Below are positions 1 to 9,476 of a stretch of 64,000 nt of DNA, one piece after another. The DNA is taken from contig NC_015388.1 in NCBI RefSeq assembly GCF_000195295.1, positions 1,240,001 to 1,304,000 on the forward strand, written 5' to 3'. The number at the start of each line of letters is the position of its first letter. Position 1 is the stretch's first letter. Below the pieces are notes generated by a model. The model saw nothing but the letters and a program-made list of their open reading frames with translations, searched no databases and was not told where the DNA came from. The position numbers were made by a program, and so were the translations under genes. Source of the stretch: Desulfobacca acetoxidans DSM 11109 (GTDB lineage: Bacteria > Desulfobacterota > Desulfobaccia > Desulfobaccales > Desulfobaccaceae).

Positions 1-84
1 TGACATAGGTTGATTTAAAAAATACTCTGTGGACAGTCAGGTTATAAAAAAGCTCTTGGAAATTGCAACAGGCAAGGTGAAAGT

Positions 85-117
85 ATAAGGAAAACAATGG
101 GGACAGGATATCCCCAT
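85..117 (-). terminator. Rho-independent terminator of the fdh operon
   Basis: Read on the minus strand, a 7-bp stem (ATGGGGA paired with TCCCCAT, forward positions 97-103 and 111-117) is followed by a T-rich tract. It lies 44 bases beyond the stop codon of the NuoEF fusion, so it is the likely end of the formate dehydrogenase transcript. Confidence 0.6.
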
Positions 118-160
118 CCCCATTATGATGGCATCAGATGATGGTTGCTTGGCAACCTTG

Positions 161-2002
161 TTACATCTTACACACCCCGTGGGTGCACTTGCCGGCGATG
201 TGGTCCTCGAACTCCTGGCGGAAGCGTTTCAGCAGGCTGAAGAGCGGCGCCGGGGCCGTCTGGCCCAGGGGGCAGAACGAGGCGTCCATCATGGTCTTGC
301 CCAGCCTCTCCAAAAAATCGAGGTCGCCGGGCTGCCCCTTGCCCTCCCAGATGCGGGTCAGGGTCTGCAGGAGCTGGCGCGTCCCTTCCCGGCAGGGGGT
401 GCACTGGCCGCAGGACTCGTGGGCGAAGAAGACCGCCACGCTGCGGGCGAAGTCCACGGCGCAGACGGATTCATCCATCACCAGCATGGTTCCCGAACCC
501 AAAGCGCCGCCCACCTTGGCCATGCCGAAGTCAACCGGCACGTCCAGGGCCTCGGGGCCGACGATACCGGCCGAGGCGCCCCCGGTCTGGCACATCTTGA
601 ACTTCCCGCCGTCCCGCATGCCGCCGCCATAGGTGTCGATGAGCTCTCTTAGCGTGATGCCCGCCGGGACCTCCACGATCTGCGGCGTCCGGACATGGCC
701 GATGATCTGGTAGATCTTGGTGCCGGTGGTGTCGGCCGTGCCCAGGGATTTGTACCACTCCCCGCCTCGGGTGATAATGGCCGGGATTGCCGCCAGGGTC
801 TCGACGTTGTTGACAATTGTCGGCTTCTGCCACAATCCTGCCACCCCCGGGAAAGGCGGCTTGGAGCGGGGATAGCCCCGTTTGCCTTCGATGGACTCGA
901 TCAGCGCCGTCTCCTCGCCGCAGATGTAGCAGCCGAACCCGGAGCGGACCTCGATGTCGAAGGAGAAGCCGCGGCCGAAGAGGTTTTCTCCGAGATATCC
1001 CTTAGCCCTTGCCTGCGCAATGGCCGTAGCCAGCCGGTGTTTACAGAGGTAGTACTCCCCCCGGCAGTAGATATAGCCCTTGTCGGCCCCCACTGCGAAC
1101 CCGGCGATGGCCATGCCCTCCAAGAGCTTGTGGGGGTCGCCTTCGACGATGTAGCGGTCTTTGATGGTGCCCGGCTCGCCCTCATCCAGGTTGCAGATGA
1201 TGTATTTCTGGGGAACGTCCAGGGGCCGGGTAAAGGACCACTTCAGTCCGGTGGGGAAACCCGCCCCGCCCCGGCCCCGCAGGCCGGAGGCCTTGACCTC
1301 TTCCACGATCTTTTCCGGGGTCATGCCGGTGAGCGCCTGTTTCAGGGCCTGGTAGCCGCCCTTGGCCAGGTAGTCGTCGATCTTCTCGGGATCGATGACC
1401 CCGACGTTCTCCAGGAGGATCAATTCTCCCGGGGCCTGTTTGTAGCTGCGGAAGGCGTTGGTGCTGTAGGGCAGTTTTTTATAGTCCGGGGCCTTCCCGG
1501 CCCGGTAGTCGGCCAGGATCTGCCTGATCTTGTCCTTGGTGAGGTTGCCGTGCACCACCTCGTTGATCTGCATGGCCGGGGCCACTTCGCAGACCCCCAG
1601 GCAGGCGGTGGTCTCCAAGGTGAAGAGGCCGTCCTTGGTGGTGTGCTTGAGCGGCACACCCAACTCGGCCTGGGTGAATTCCAGCAGGTTGTCGGCCCCC
1701 TGGATGTGGCAGGGAGGTGATTCGCAGAAGCGGATGACGTACTTCCCCTTGGGCCGCCAGGTATACATGGAATAGAAGCTCATGACCCCAAAGACATCGC
1801 TGCCGGGGATGTTGAGGCCGGTGGCGATGCGGTCCTGGACCGCCGGCGGCAGACAGCCGATCTCTTCCTGAACCGCCTGGAGGACCGGCATCAGGTTGCC
1901 GGGGACATTCCGATACGACTCAATGATGCTGTCGATGGCGTTCCACTGCTCCGGGGTGATCTCCGGGGCCGGAGTGCTGTGCGAATGGCAGTGTGCAGAC
2001 AT
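161..2002 (-). CDS. NuoE-NuoF fusion, diaphorase subunit of formate dehydrogenase
   Basis: 613 aa. Residues 1-165 are a NuoE-like thioredoxin-fold [2Fe-2S] domain with ligands C93, C98, C134 and C138. Residues 180-600 are NuoF-like: glycine-rich NADH/FMN motif GRGGAGFP near 243-250, second signature near 270-290, and a [4Fe-4S] motif C531-x2-C534-x2-C537 with C577. By family knowledge this part passes electrons between NAD(H) via FMN and the Fe-S chain of FdhA. The start is set by AAGGAGG 8 bases before the ATG; that site overlaps the fdhA stop codon, so the genes are tightly coupled. The fused NuoE-NuoF form is unlike respiratory complex I, where the two are separate. Whether the complex is a plain NAD-linked FDH or bifurcates with ferredoxin cannot be read from sequence. 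Confidence 0.93.
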   Translation of the reverse strand: MSAHCHSHSTPAPEITPEQWNAIDSIIESYRNVPGNLMPVLQAVQEEIGCLPPAVQDRIATGLNIPGSDVFGVMSFYSMYTWRPKGKYVIRFCESPPCHIQGADNLLEFTQAELGVPLKHTTKDGLFTLETTACLGVCEVAPAMQINEVVHGNLTKDKIRQILADYRAGKAPDYKKLPYSTNAFRSYKQAPGELILLENVGVIDPEKIDDYLAKGGYQALKQALTGMTPEKIVEEVKASGLRGRGGAGFPTGLKWSFTRPLDVPQKYIICNLDEGEPGTIKDRYIVEGDPHKLLEGMAIAGFAVGADKGYIYCRGEYYLCKHRLATAIAQARAKGYLGENLFGRGFSFDIEVRSGFGCYICGEETALIESIEGKRGYPRSKPPFPGVAGLWQKPTIVNNVETLAAIPAIITRGGEWYKSLGTADTTGTKIYQIIGHVRTPQIVEVPAGITLRELIDTYGGGMRDGGKFKMCQTGGASAGIVGPEALDVPVDFGMAKVGGALGSGTMLVMDESVCAVDFARSVAVFFAHESCGQCTPCREGTRQLLQTLTRIWEGKGQPGDLDFLERLGKTMMDASFCPLGQTAPAPLFSLLKRFRQEFEDHIAGKCTHGVCKM

Positions 2003-2015
2003 GATCAGGCCCTCC

Positions 2016-4709
2016 TTAAGCTTTCTCGATCTGCACGGCGCAGACCTTGTATTCGGGAATCTTGGCCACCGGGTCCAAAGCGGCGATGGTCAAGCGGTTG
2101 GCAGCCGCCTCGGCGAAGTGGAACGGCACAAACACAGTGCCGGGCCTGGCCTTGGGTGAAACCTGAGCTTTTGCAGTAATCTCCCCCCGCCGGGTTCTGA
2201 CCCGCACCTGGTCGCCGGAAGTTATACCATAGGCGCTGGCGTCCAGATCGGAGAGCTCCACGTAACATTCAGGCGCCTTTTCATTCAATCCTCGGGCTTT
2301 TCTGCTCATGGTGCCGGTGTGATAATGGTACAAGAGGCGGCCGGTGGTAAGGTAGAGCGGGTATTCCGGGTCAGGCAATTCCACCGGATCCTTGTGGTCG
2401 ATGGCGAAGAACTGTCCCAACCCGCGGGCAAATTTATCTTTATGCAAAAACATGGTGCCGGGATGATCTTCCGTGGGACAAGGCCACTGGATGCCCCCGG
2501 AATCCAGACGTTTATAGGTGATACCGGCATAAGATGGGGTCACCTGGCGGATTTCCTCGAAAATGTCTTCGGGATTGGCATAATTCATGGGGAAACCCAT
2601 ACGTTTGGAGATCTCAGCGATGATCTGCCAATCCTGCCGGGCTCCGGCCAACGGTGGTATCGCCTGCCGCACTCGGGCCACCCGGCGTTCGGTGTTGCTG
2701 AAAGTACCGTCTTTCTCGGCAAAGGTAACGGCTGGCAGGACAACGTCGGCCAACTGCGCCGTTTCCGTCAGGAAGATATCCTGGACCACGAAGAAATCCA
2801 GTGCCTGCAATTCTTTGATGGCGTGGTTGAGATCGGGGTCCGAGACTACCGGGTTTTCCCCCACCACATATAAGGCTTTAATCTCCCCTTTTAGAATCGC
2901 CGGCAGCATCTCGGTCATGGTCATGCCGACGTAATCGGGCAATCCCGTTACTCCCCAGGCGTCTTCCATCTTCTTGCGACTGGCGGGATCGGTAACTGCC
3001 TGATAACCGGAAAAGACGTTGGGCAGGCCGCCCATGTCGCAAGCGCCCTGGACGTTGTTCTGGCCCCGCAGGGGATTGACGCCGCCCCCCAGGACGCCGA
3101 CGTTACCGGTGAGCATGGCCAGATTGGCCATGGTCTTGACGTTGTCGGTGCCGACGGTATGTTGGGTAATACCCATACAGTAGACAATGGCAGCGGCTTT
3201 GGCCTGAGCGTAGAGGCGGGCTACTTTAATCAGATCGGCGGCGGGGATACCGCTGATCTGCTCCACATATTCCGGCGTGTATTTGGCTAACGTGGCCTTG
3301 AAGGCTTCGAAATTTTCCGTTCGTGCGGCGATGTAATCCGCCGCATGCAAATTTTCATTAATGATGATATTCATCAGGCCGTTGAACACGGCGATGTCAG
3401 TGCCCGGCTTCTGGCGCAGCCAGATGGTGGCGTGTTTCACCAGGTCGATGCGCCGGGGATCAATGACAATCAACGTCTTATTTTTATATCGCGCCGCCCG
3501 TTTGATCCGAGCGGCGATGACCGGATGGTTTTCAGTGGTGTTGGACCCGACGACCAGAATGCAGTCAGTATCTTCCAATTCAGCTATAGAGTTTGTCATC
3601 GCTCCGGAACCGAAGGCAGCAGCCAGACCGGCTACCGTGGAGCTGTGTCAGAGACGGGCGCAGTGGTCGACATTATTAGTGCCGACGACACCGCGCATAA
3701 ATTTCTGGAAGAGATAATTTTCCTCGTTGGTGATGCGGGCGGAACACCAGCCGCCGATGGTCTTGGGGCCATGCTTTTCCTTGATCTCCTGCAGTTTGGC
3801 AGCTACCAAATCGAGGGCCTCATCCCAGGAGGCCTTTTCGAGTTTGCCGTTCTTTTTGATCATCGGCGCGGTGAGACGTTCGGGGTGGTGGACAAACCCC
3901 AAACCGAAGCGGCCCTTGACGCACAGGCGGCCTTCGTTGGGGATGGCCCGAGCGCCCGTGGCCTTGACAATCTGTCCGTCTTTGACATGCAGGTCAATCT
4001 GACAACCAACGCCGCAGTAGGGGCAGGTAGTGCGTACGACCCGCAGCTCCCAGGGTCGGCCCTTGCCGATGGCGTTTTTGTCGAGCAGGGCACCCACCGG
4101 ACAGGCCTGGACGCAGGTACCGCAGAAGACACAATCTGAGTTGAAATAGGGGAAATCGCATTTGGCTACAATCTTGTTATGGCTCCCGCGGTAACCGATC
4201 TGGATGGCCAGGTTTACCTGCCGTTCATTACAGGCCCGGACGCAGCGGCCACACATGATGCATTTGGAAAAATCCCGGACGATCATGCTATTATCGTCTT
4301 CGTAATAATATGTGGTACCGGGCGGGTTGGCGTACGACGGGGTTGCTACCTGATATCTATAGGCCAAGGCCTGGAGTTCGCATTTGCCATTGGCCTCACA
4401 GATGAGACAGTTGTGATTGCCGGAAGCTAACATCAGCTCGATGATATTCTTTCGGGCGGCAACGACTCGCTCACTCTCCGTCTGTATCACCATACCGGGA
4501 GTGGCCGCAGTGGAACAGGCAGTTACCAAAGTCCGCCAACCCTCCACTTCCACCACACAGATCCGGCAGGAGCCGGTGGGTTGGAGCGGCGGAAAATGAC
4601 AGAGCGTGGGGATATTGTAAATACCCGCCGACCGGGCAACTTCAATGATGGTCTGCCCAGTTTGAAACTCGACGGTCTTCCCGTCTATCGTTATTGTGGG
4701 ATTGCTCAT
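2016..4709 (-). CDS. fdhA: Formate dehydrogenase catalytic subunit, selenocysteine (UGA) at codon 354
   Basis: About 897 aa when the in-frame UGA at 3650-3648 is read as selenocysteine; a naive translation splits the gene there. The context Cys-Ala-Arg-Leu-Sec-His-Ser matches the active-site signature of Mo/W formate dehydrogenases, and the frame continues with the conserved STVAGLAAAFG stretch. N-terminal NuoG-like part: [2Fe-2S] ligands C37, C48, C51, C65; His-Cys [4Fe-4S] motif H99/C101/C104/C110; two ferredoxin clusters near 150-160 and 193-203; molybdopterin-domain cluster from C229. It oxidises formate or reduces CO2 at a bis-pterin Mo/W-Sec site. Start chosen at the ATG giving MSNPTITIDG; an in-frame ATG 18 bases upstream (4727) is possible. 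Partner NuoEF follows directly, and mobB/mobA lie at 8922-10081. Confidence 0.95.
3619..3650 (-). promoter_or_regulatory. UGA codon and bacterial SECIS element
   Basis: The TGA at 3650-3648 is followed, 18 bases later, by loop GGTCT closed by a six-pair stem (GTAGCC/GGCTGC, forward 3619-3635). Both the GGUCU loop and the 18-base distance match my recollection of the E. coli fdhF SECIS recognised by SelB. No selA, selB, selC or selD gene lies in this window. Confidence 0.92.
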
Positions 4710-4782
4710 TTTCTCCTTCGCCTCCATCTTGGTTAGCCCAATTAAGACTTACGGATACAGTAAGTATATCTTTTCACATGCT

Positions 4783-4811
4783 ATGATATAAGACCATTCG
4801 GATGACGTCAA
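4783..4811 (-). promoter_or_regulatory. Sigma-70-type promoter of fdhA
   Basis: On the minus strand TTGACG (4811-4806), a 17-base spacer and TATCAT (4788-4783) give a good sigma-70 match, placing transcription start near 4776, about 67 bases before the chosen ATG. The -35 box overlaps the palindrome TGACGTCA. Confidence 0.6.
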
Positions 4812-4836
4812 CCCAAATTATCAGTAAAGTCTTATA

Positions 4837-4854
4837 TATGTCATTTATGACATA
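4837..4854. promoter_or_regulatory. Perfect palindrome, candidate CRP/FNR-family activator site
   Basis: TATGTCAT-TT-ATGACATA is an 8+8 bp perfect inverted repeat. Its inner core TGTCA-N4-TGACA has the 5-4-5 layout of FNR/CRP-family operators. It is centred about 70 bases upstream of the predicted fdhA start, a position typical of class I activator sites. The regulator is unknown. Confidence 0.5.
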
Positions 4855-5074
4855 CCGAATCTGGATAGATTTATTGAAATTTATAGTGGGTCTAGACGAT
4901 CTAGGCGGAAGTTTTTTCTTAAGAAGAAATACTATGAAACTGTTGCCATGACCTTCACCAAGGACCCGAATACCTCGCTTGATTCAGTAAATTCTGGCAT
5001 TCGAGGAATAGTGGGGATGTTGCACCGCGTTTTTAGCGGCTGCCTATCTTTTTGCAACGGCCTTAATATAGCTA

Positions 5075-5104
5075 TTGACTTTCACATCTCATTGCGTGTA
5101 TAGT
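5075..5104 (+). promoter_or_regulatory. Upstream sigma-70-type promoter
   Basis: TTGACT, 18-base spacer, TATAGT. It closely resembles the promoter at 5238-5266 (shared TATTGACTTTC and TATAGT). The transcript would start near 5111, about 250 bases before the next gene. Confidence 0.5.
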
Positions 5105-5237
5105 TTTCGCGTAAAAGAATAAGACGTTGGAGGGGATGGGGCTTCGTTACCGTATTGCCGCAGGAATGATAAGCTTTCATCTCCTATGAAGTCCGGCCTA
5201 GTAAATCAATTCCTATCGAAGAAATTGTTACTCTTTA

Positions 5238-5266
5238 TTGACTTTCCCTGAGAGGCTGTATATAGT
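5238..5266 (+). promoter_or_regulatory. Sigma-70-type promoter of the small secreted protein gene
   Basis: TTGACT, exactly 17 bases, TATAGT. Predicted start near 5273, leaving an untranslated leader of about 88 bases before the ATG at 5361. Confidence 0.65.
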
Positions 5267-5360
5267 TGCCTTAGGATAGGATTTTTCTAACAATATGGTC
5301 TGAGGTTGTAGTAATCGGCTGAGAAACCTAATTTTTGGGCAGGAAAAAGGAGGAAAGGGT

Positions 5361-5681
5361 ATGCGGTCAAAATTGGTTATGATGTTGGTATTGGCAGTGG
5401 CTATCGGCCTGACGGCCACCCCCGCCTTAGCGCAGGGCAAACTGCTGTGTGTTTCGAACAAAGAACTGAAAGGTGAACAGTCCGTAGCCCAATGTGTGGC
5501 CAAAGGCGATCGGTTTGCGGTAGTGGATCAGTATGGTTTGGTGCGGATTCTGAGTCCGGAAGAAGTCGAACTTACCAAGGCCTTCAACCCCAAAGCTTTG
5601 GAGACTCGTGCCTTCGGTATGAGGTATGAAAAACTGGCGCCCACGTTACCTGGATTAGCAGTTCCGGAGCGGGCGAATTAA
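5361..5681 (+). CDS. Small secreted protein of unknown function
   Basis: 106 aa. A classic signal peptide (basic start, hydrophobic core, cleavage after ALA near residue 24) leaves a mature chain of about 82 residues with two cysteines, C30 and C45, that could form a disulfide. The start follows AGGAGG at good distance. It stands alone between its own promoter and a strong terminator, so it is monocistronic and probably well expressed. I do not recognise the family. Periplasmic location is inferred from the signal peptide only. Confidence 0.75.
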   Translation: MRSKLVMMLVLAVAIGLTATPALAQGKLLCVSNKELKGEQSVAQCVAKGDRFAVVDQYGLVRILSPEEVELTKAFNPKALETRAFGMRYEKLAPTLPGLAVPERAN

Positions 5682-5774
5682 AGGGGTTAATAGGGCCAGC
5701 ATGGTTGTCTAGCCCTGCTGGAGGGGGAGAAGCAGATACTGCTACGACCTAGACCAGCCCTGAAGCGAACTGCA

Positions 5775-5806
5775 GCCCCCAAAGTTTTGACTTTGGGGGC
5801 TCATTT
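5775..5806 (+). terminator. Rho-independent terminator
   Basis: A 10-bp perfect stem (GCCCCCAAAG/CTTTGGGGGC) with a 6-base loop is followed by TCATTTT. It ends the transcript of the small secreted protein gene. Confidence 0.8.
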
Positions 5807-6371
5807 TATCTTTATCGATCCGCTCTCAGGAAACGAGAGTTTGATGCCCCGATTTTTGGTAAGAGATGATGATATGCGTCTCTAATGGGAAGCTTCGAAA
5901 TGTTTCTTCTTACAAATTAATCTCAAAGCTAATAACCGGAATTAGAAACTATAGTTGTGAGACTGTATCATCTGACCATCGGAAACAGGTCTGAGGTCCG
6001 CCTCCAACAACTGATTGCATCATATTCCCCTTGAGAGTTTAGGAATATATCTCCTCTATACCATAAGGCACGAGTCTTACTATGCAGCTGCGCTTTCCAT
6101 CTCGCAATTAATTCTATAATTCCGTTAGTGACTCGCATTACCAAGAAAATACAGTTTCCGGTTTCCGGTGGTTGGTTGAAAAATTAAGTTTTGTCCGGGC
6201 TAGAAGGCCTTTCCGATAGGGTGAGGGCAGAATTAGGGTTATTTTCCTGGCCGCGAGTGATTTATAAATGATGACAATACATATGAGCAGGCGTTTCAGC
6301 GGGCTTGGCTCAAACCGAAGGTTATCGGTCTCAAGGGAGTATCATACCTAAAGGCGCCAGAGGAGTAGAGG
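5807..6371. other. Intergenic stretch, nothing recognised
   Basis: About 565 bases between the terminator and sufC. No reading frame with a plausible start, no tRNA and no clear repeat was seen. The suf promoter should lie here, but I could not pick one with confidence. Confidence 0.4.
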
Positions 6372-7106
6372 ATGTTTCAGATTGAAGACCTATGGGTGAG
6401 CATTGAAGGCAAAGAGGTGTTAAAAGGCATCAACCTGAAGGTTGAACCGGGTGAAACGCATGCCCTCTTTGGGAAGAATGGCTCTGGTAAGACCACGTTG
6501 TTGATGACTATTATGGGTTTTTCTCACTACAAGGTAGGTCAGGGTCGGATTCTCTTTCAAGGGCAGGACATTACGGCACTGCCGACCTATGAACGGGCAA
6601 AGTTGGGTATAGGTATGGCGTTCCAGCGTCCCCCGACCATCCGAGGGGTCAAGACCAAGGATATCTTTCGGGTTTGCGCCGGTGGCCGCATCTCGGTGGA
6701 GGCATTAGCCTTCGAATATGGTTTTGAAAGCTTTATGGATCGGGAGATCAACTATGGTTTTTCCGGGGGCGAGATCAAAAAATCCGAATTGTTGCAATTG
6801 GTGGCGCAAGACCCCAAATTGGTCTTGTTAGACGAACCAGAATCCGGGGTTGATCTGGAAAATTTGCAGCTTATCGGTCAGATCATCCGGCGTCTACTGG
6901 AAAAAGACCTGCGTCGGGTGGATCGCACCAAATCCGGCCTGATTATTACTCATACCGGCCATATCTTGACGTATCTGAATGCCGACGTCGGCCACGTTAT
7001 GGCTGATGGCCAAGTCGCCTGCCAGGGTCACCCTATGGATATCTTGGATCACGTGAAAAAATCGGGCTATGAGGAGTGTGTACGATGTCTTTGTCCCCAG
7101 TTTTAA
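6372..7106 (+). CDS. sufC: SufC-like Fe-S assembly ATPase
   Basis: 244 aa ABC ATPase. Walker A GKNGSGKTT at 34-42, ABC signature FSGGE at 130-134, Walker B VLLDEPESGVD at 151-161; the EPESGVD form is characteristic of SufC. It powers Fe-S cluster assembly on the SufB/SufD scaffold in the cytoplasm. The gene overlaps its partner (start 7085) by 22 bases. Together they form a minimal SufC-SufB/D pair without sufE, sufS or a separate sufD nearby, the reduced layout also seen in archaea and many anaerobes. Confidence 0.93.
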   Translation: MFQIEDLWVSIEGKEVLKGINLKVEPGETHALFGKNGSGKTTLLMTIMGFSHYKVGQGRILFQGQDITALPTYERAKLGIGMAFQRPPTIRGVKTKDIFRVCAGGRISVEALAFEYGFESFMDREINYGFSGGEIKKSELLQLVAQDPKLVLLDEPESGVDLENLQLIGQIIRRLLEKDLRRVDRTKSGLIITHTGHILTYLNADVGHVMADGQVACQGHPMDILDHVKKSGYEECVRCLCPQF

Positions 7107-8305
7107 AAGAGACCGCAGCAAAAAGCCGGGATAAGAAAGCTTCTTTCGGTCAGGACCTGGATCTCAGCCAGTTCAAGCGCCAGACCAAGGAATGGTCCTA
7201 TGATCCCGGTTATCAGAGTTTCGATGATCAGGAGAGAGAACACCTTTTAAGGGCGGGTATTGAACTGACAGACGTCGATCATGCCGGAACGTTTCTGCAA
7301 GCCGATCGTTCTATCATGCACTGTAAAACCAGCCAGCCGGGTTTGGAAATTCTTCCCATCAAAGACGCATTGCAGAAATATGACGGCCTGAAAGAATACT
7401 ACTGGCAGTTGGTGGCCGTTGATGCCGATAAATACACTGCCGCGGCCGAATTGGCTTTGGACAACGGTTATTTTATCCGGGCGCTGCCGGGAGCCCGCAT
7501 CAGCCAACCCGTAGAGGCCTGTTTGTATATCCGGACGGAGGGTGCAGCTCAACACGTTCATAACATTGTGGTAGCTGAGCCCGGATCGCACCTCCATATC
7601 ATCACCGGCTGCACTACTCATCCAGGGGTGACTTCCGGTCTGCACCTGGGCATTTCGGAATTTTTTGTCAAAAAAGGGGCACATTTGACATTTACCATGG
7701 TCCATAATTGGGCCGAAAACATCCATGTGCGGCCGCGCTCTGCCATTATAGTGGAAGAGGGTGGAGTATATATTTCGAACTATATCGTGCTCAAACCGGT
7801 GAAATCGGTTCAGATGTACCCCACTGCCCGACTCATAGGGGAAGGCGCCGTGGCGCGGATGAATTCGGTAGTAGTGGGCCATCCCGGTACGGAATTGGAT
7901 CTGGGCGGGCGGGTCTTTTTAGAGGCCCCCAATACCAAAGCCGAAGTTATTGCCCGGACGGTAACCACCGGGGGTACGGTCATTTCTCGTGGGCATCTCA
8001 TCGGCAAGGTTCCTCAGGTCAAGGCGCATCTGGAATGTCGGGGATTGATCCTGGCCCCCAAAGGCATTATCTATGCCGTCCCGGAATTGACCGGGGAGGT
8101 GGCCGGGGTAGAGATGTCACATGAGGCCGCTGTTGGCCGTATTGCCCAGGAGGAGATCGAATATCTTATGGCCCGCGGTCTGACCGAAGAAGAAGCCGCT
8201 TCAACCATTGTGCGGGGGTTTCTCAACGTGGAGATCGAGGGTTTGCCGCAGGCGTTAAGGGACGATATCGAACGCACCATCCAGGAGACGGAGAAGGGAT
8301 TGTAG
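7085..8305 (+). CDS. SufB/SufD-family Fe-S scaffold protein
   Basis: 406 aa of the SufB/SufD right-handed beta-helix family; the central part carries the typical run of short beta-rich segments and the C-terminus the conserved helical HEAAVGRI...EEIEYLMARG region. It is the membrane-independent partner of SufC on which clusters are built. The start is the ATG at 7085, preceded by GAGGAG at 8 bases; a GTG at 7076 is also in frame. It overlaps sufC. With one scaffold subunit only, it probably works as a homodimer, and SufB-like versus SufD-like cannot be settled here. Confidence 0.88.
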   Translation: MSLSPVLKETAAKSRDKKASFGQDLDLSQFKRQTKEWSYDPGYQSFDDQEREHLLRAGIELTDVDHAGTFLQADRSIMHCKTSQPGLEILPIKDALQKYDGLKEYYWQLVAVDADKYTAAAELALDNGYFIRALPGARISQPVEACLYIRTEGAAQHVHNIVVAEPGSHLHIITGCTTHPGVTSGLHLGISEFFVKKGAHLTFTMVHNWAENIHVRPRSAIIVEEGGVYISNYIVLKPVKSVQMYPTARLIGEGAVARMNSVVVGHPGTELDLGGRVFLEAPNTKAEVIARTVTTGGTVISRGHLIGKVPQVKAHLECRGLILAPKGIIYAVPELTGEVAGVEMSHEAAVGRIAQEEIEYLMARGLTEEEAASTIVRGFLNVEIEGLPQALRDDIERTIQETEKGL

Positions 8306-8336
8306 CTCTTTGTAGCCCCAGATCGGCGACTCCATA

Positions 8337-8372
8337 AAAGGGCGGGGGCGGTTACCTCCCGCCCTTTGCTTT
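8337..8372 (+). terminator. Rho-independent terminator of the suf operon
   Basis: A 10-bp stem (AAAGGGCGGG/CCCGCCCTTT) followed by a T-rich tail, 30 bases after the SufB/D stop codon. Confidence 0.75.
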
Positions 8373-8472
8373 TCCGCCGTCCTATTTAGTTCTTGCGGCA
8401 TTTTCCTGGCTGTGCTATAAATTACCAAAATTCTCCAATAATTATCTCTAATCAGATAGCCCTCAGGTATCC

Positions 8473-8925
8473 ATGCGTCGGGGAACATATCAGCGCAAAC
8501 GCTTAACGGATGACAAGCTCTACCTCATCAACGAGGTTTCACGCATAGTAAATCTTTCTCAAAAGCGCATCCGGGAATACGAAAAAGAGGGATTTATTAA
8601 ACCCATCCGGGAAAGCAGCACCAATAACCGCCTCTACTCCGAATTTGACATCGCCCAGATCCAGCGGCTCAACACTCTCATCCACGAGAGCGGTTTCACC
8701 GTGGCCGGTCTGAAAAGCCTGTTAGTCTTGGCACCCTGCTGGAATATCTTTGATTGTCAGGTAAAAGAACAGTGTGCCGCCTACCAGCTCCCCTGGCGAC
8801 CATGCTACGAAGTGCGGGAATATCGCGAAACAGCCTGTAATGGTCCGTGTGAACGCTGTGCCGTATTCCTTAACCGCAACATTCCCAAGGAAAAAGTCTT
8901 GGTGCAACACCCCTTCGAACCGTGA
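8473..8925 (+). CDS. MerR-family regulator with Cys-rich C-terminal domain
   Basis: 150 aa. Residues 15-85 form a MerR winged helix (Tyr-Leu-Ile-Asn-Glu-Val start, REYEKEG turn, then YSEFDI). The C-terminal 60 residues hold seven cysteines (C89, C95, C101, C111, C122, C126, C129), beginning with Cys-Trp as in the 'CW' cysteine modules common in Desulfobacterota. This suggests a metal or redox (possibly Fe-S) sensing domain. Its stop overlaps the GTG of mobB, so it may control molybdopterin dinucleotide formation. The ligand is inference. Confidence 0.85.
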   Translation: MRRGTYQRKRLTDDKLYLINEVSRIVNLSQKRIREYEKEGFIKPIRESSTNNRLYSEFDIAQIQRLNTLIHESGFTVAGLKSLLVLAPCWNIFDCQVKEQCAAYQLPWRPCYEVREYRETACNGPCERCAVFLNRNIPKEKVLVQHPFEP

Positions 8926-9476
8926 CCGAATCACCTGAATATTATGGTAATATGGATTGTTCGGGCGGCCTATCCCGCCTCAAGGCAGTGGCCGTGGTAG
9001 GCCCTTCCAATTGCGGCAAGACCGAATTAATCTGCCGACTCCTGAAACTTTATAATCAACAGGGGCTTCGAGTGGCGGCGGTGAAGCACAGCCACAAAGC
9101 CATAGAGGTTGACCGCGCGGGCAAAGACACCTGGCGATTCCGTCAGGCTGGAGCTCAAGCCGTAGCGCTGGCTACCAGGGGTATGTTGCAGATAACTCAG
9201 GTATGCAGGGATGATCCCCCGGTAGCGACAGTATTGGCGGCGCTGCCCTCCGACCTGGATTTTGTCCTGATAGAAGGCTATAAGAGCAGCCTTCTGCCCA
9301 AGCTGGTGTTTCTTCCTTCTGAGGAGATACTATCTTACCTGCCGGAATATAGCAGCATCATTGCTTTTATCAGCGGTGTGGTCGTGGACACCCCTCTGCC
9401 GCTATTCTCTCGGGAGCAGGTCCCGGAGATCGGCGCCTTCATTCTTCGATGGCTGAACCTCAAGTGGCCGGTGTGA
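8922..9476 (+). CDS. mobB: MobB-like molybdopterin-guanine dinucleotide biosynthesis GTPase
   Basis: 184 aa P-loop protein: Walker A GPSNCGKT near 27-34, followed by the MobB signature region VAAVKHSHK and the D-x2-GKDTWRFRQAGA stretch, with LIEGYK near 125. MobB is an adapter GTPase that helps MobA attach GMP to molybdopterin. It begins at a GTG that overlaps the MerR stop; an in-frame ATG at 8952 is an alternative. The mobA gene starts 28 bases before this gene ends. Confidence 0.9.
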   Translation: MTESPEYYGNMDCSGGLSRLKAVAVVGPSNCGKTELICRLLKLYNQQGLRVAAVKHSHKAIEVDRAGKDTWRFRQAGAQAVALATRGMLQITQVCRDDPPVATVLAALPSDLDFVLIEGYKSSLLPKLVFLPSEEILSYLPEYSSIIAFISGVVVDTPLPLFSREQVPEIGAFILRWLNLKWPV

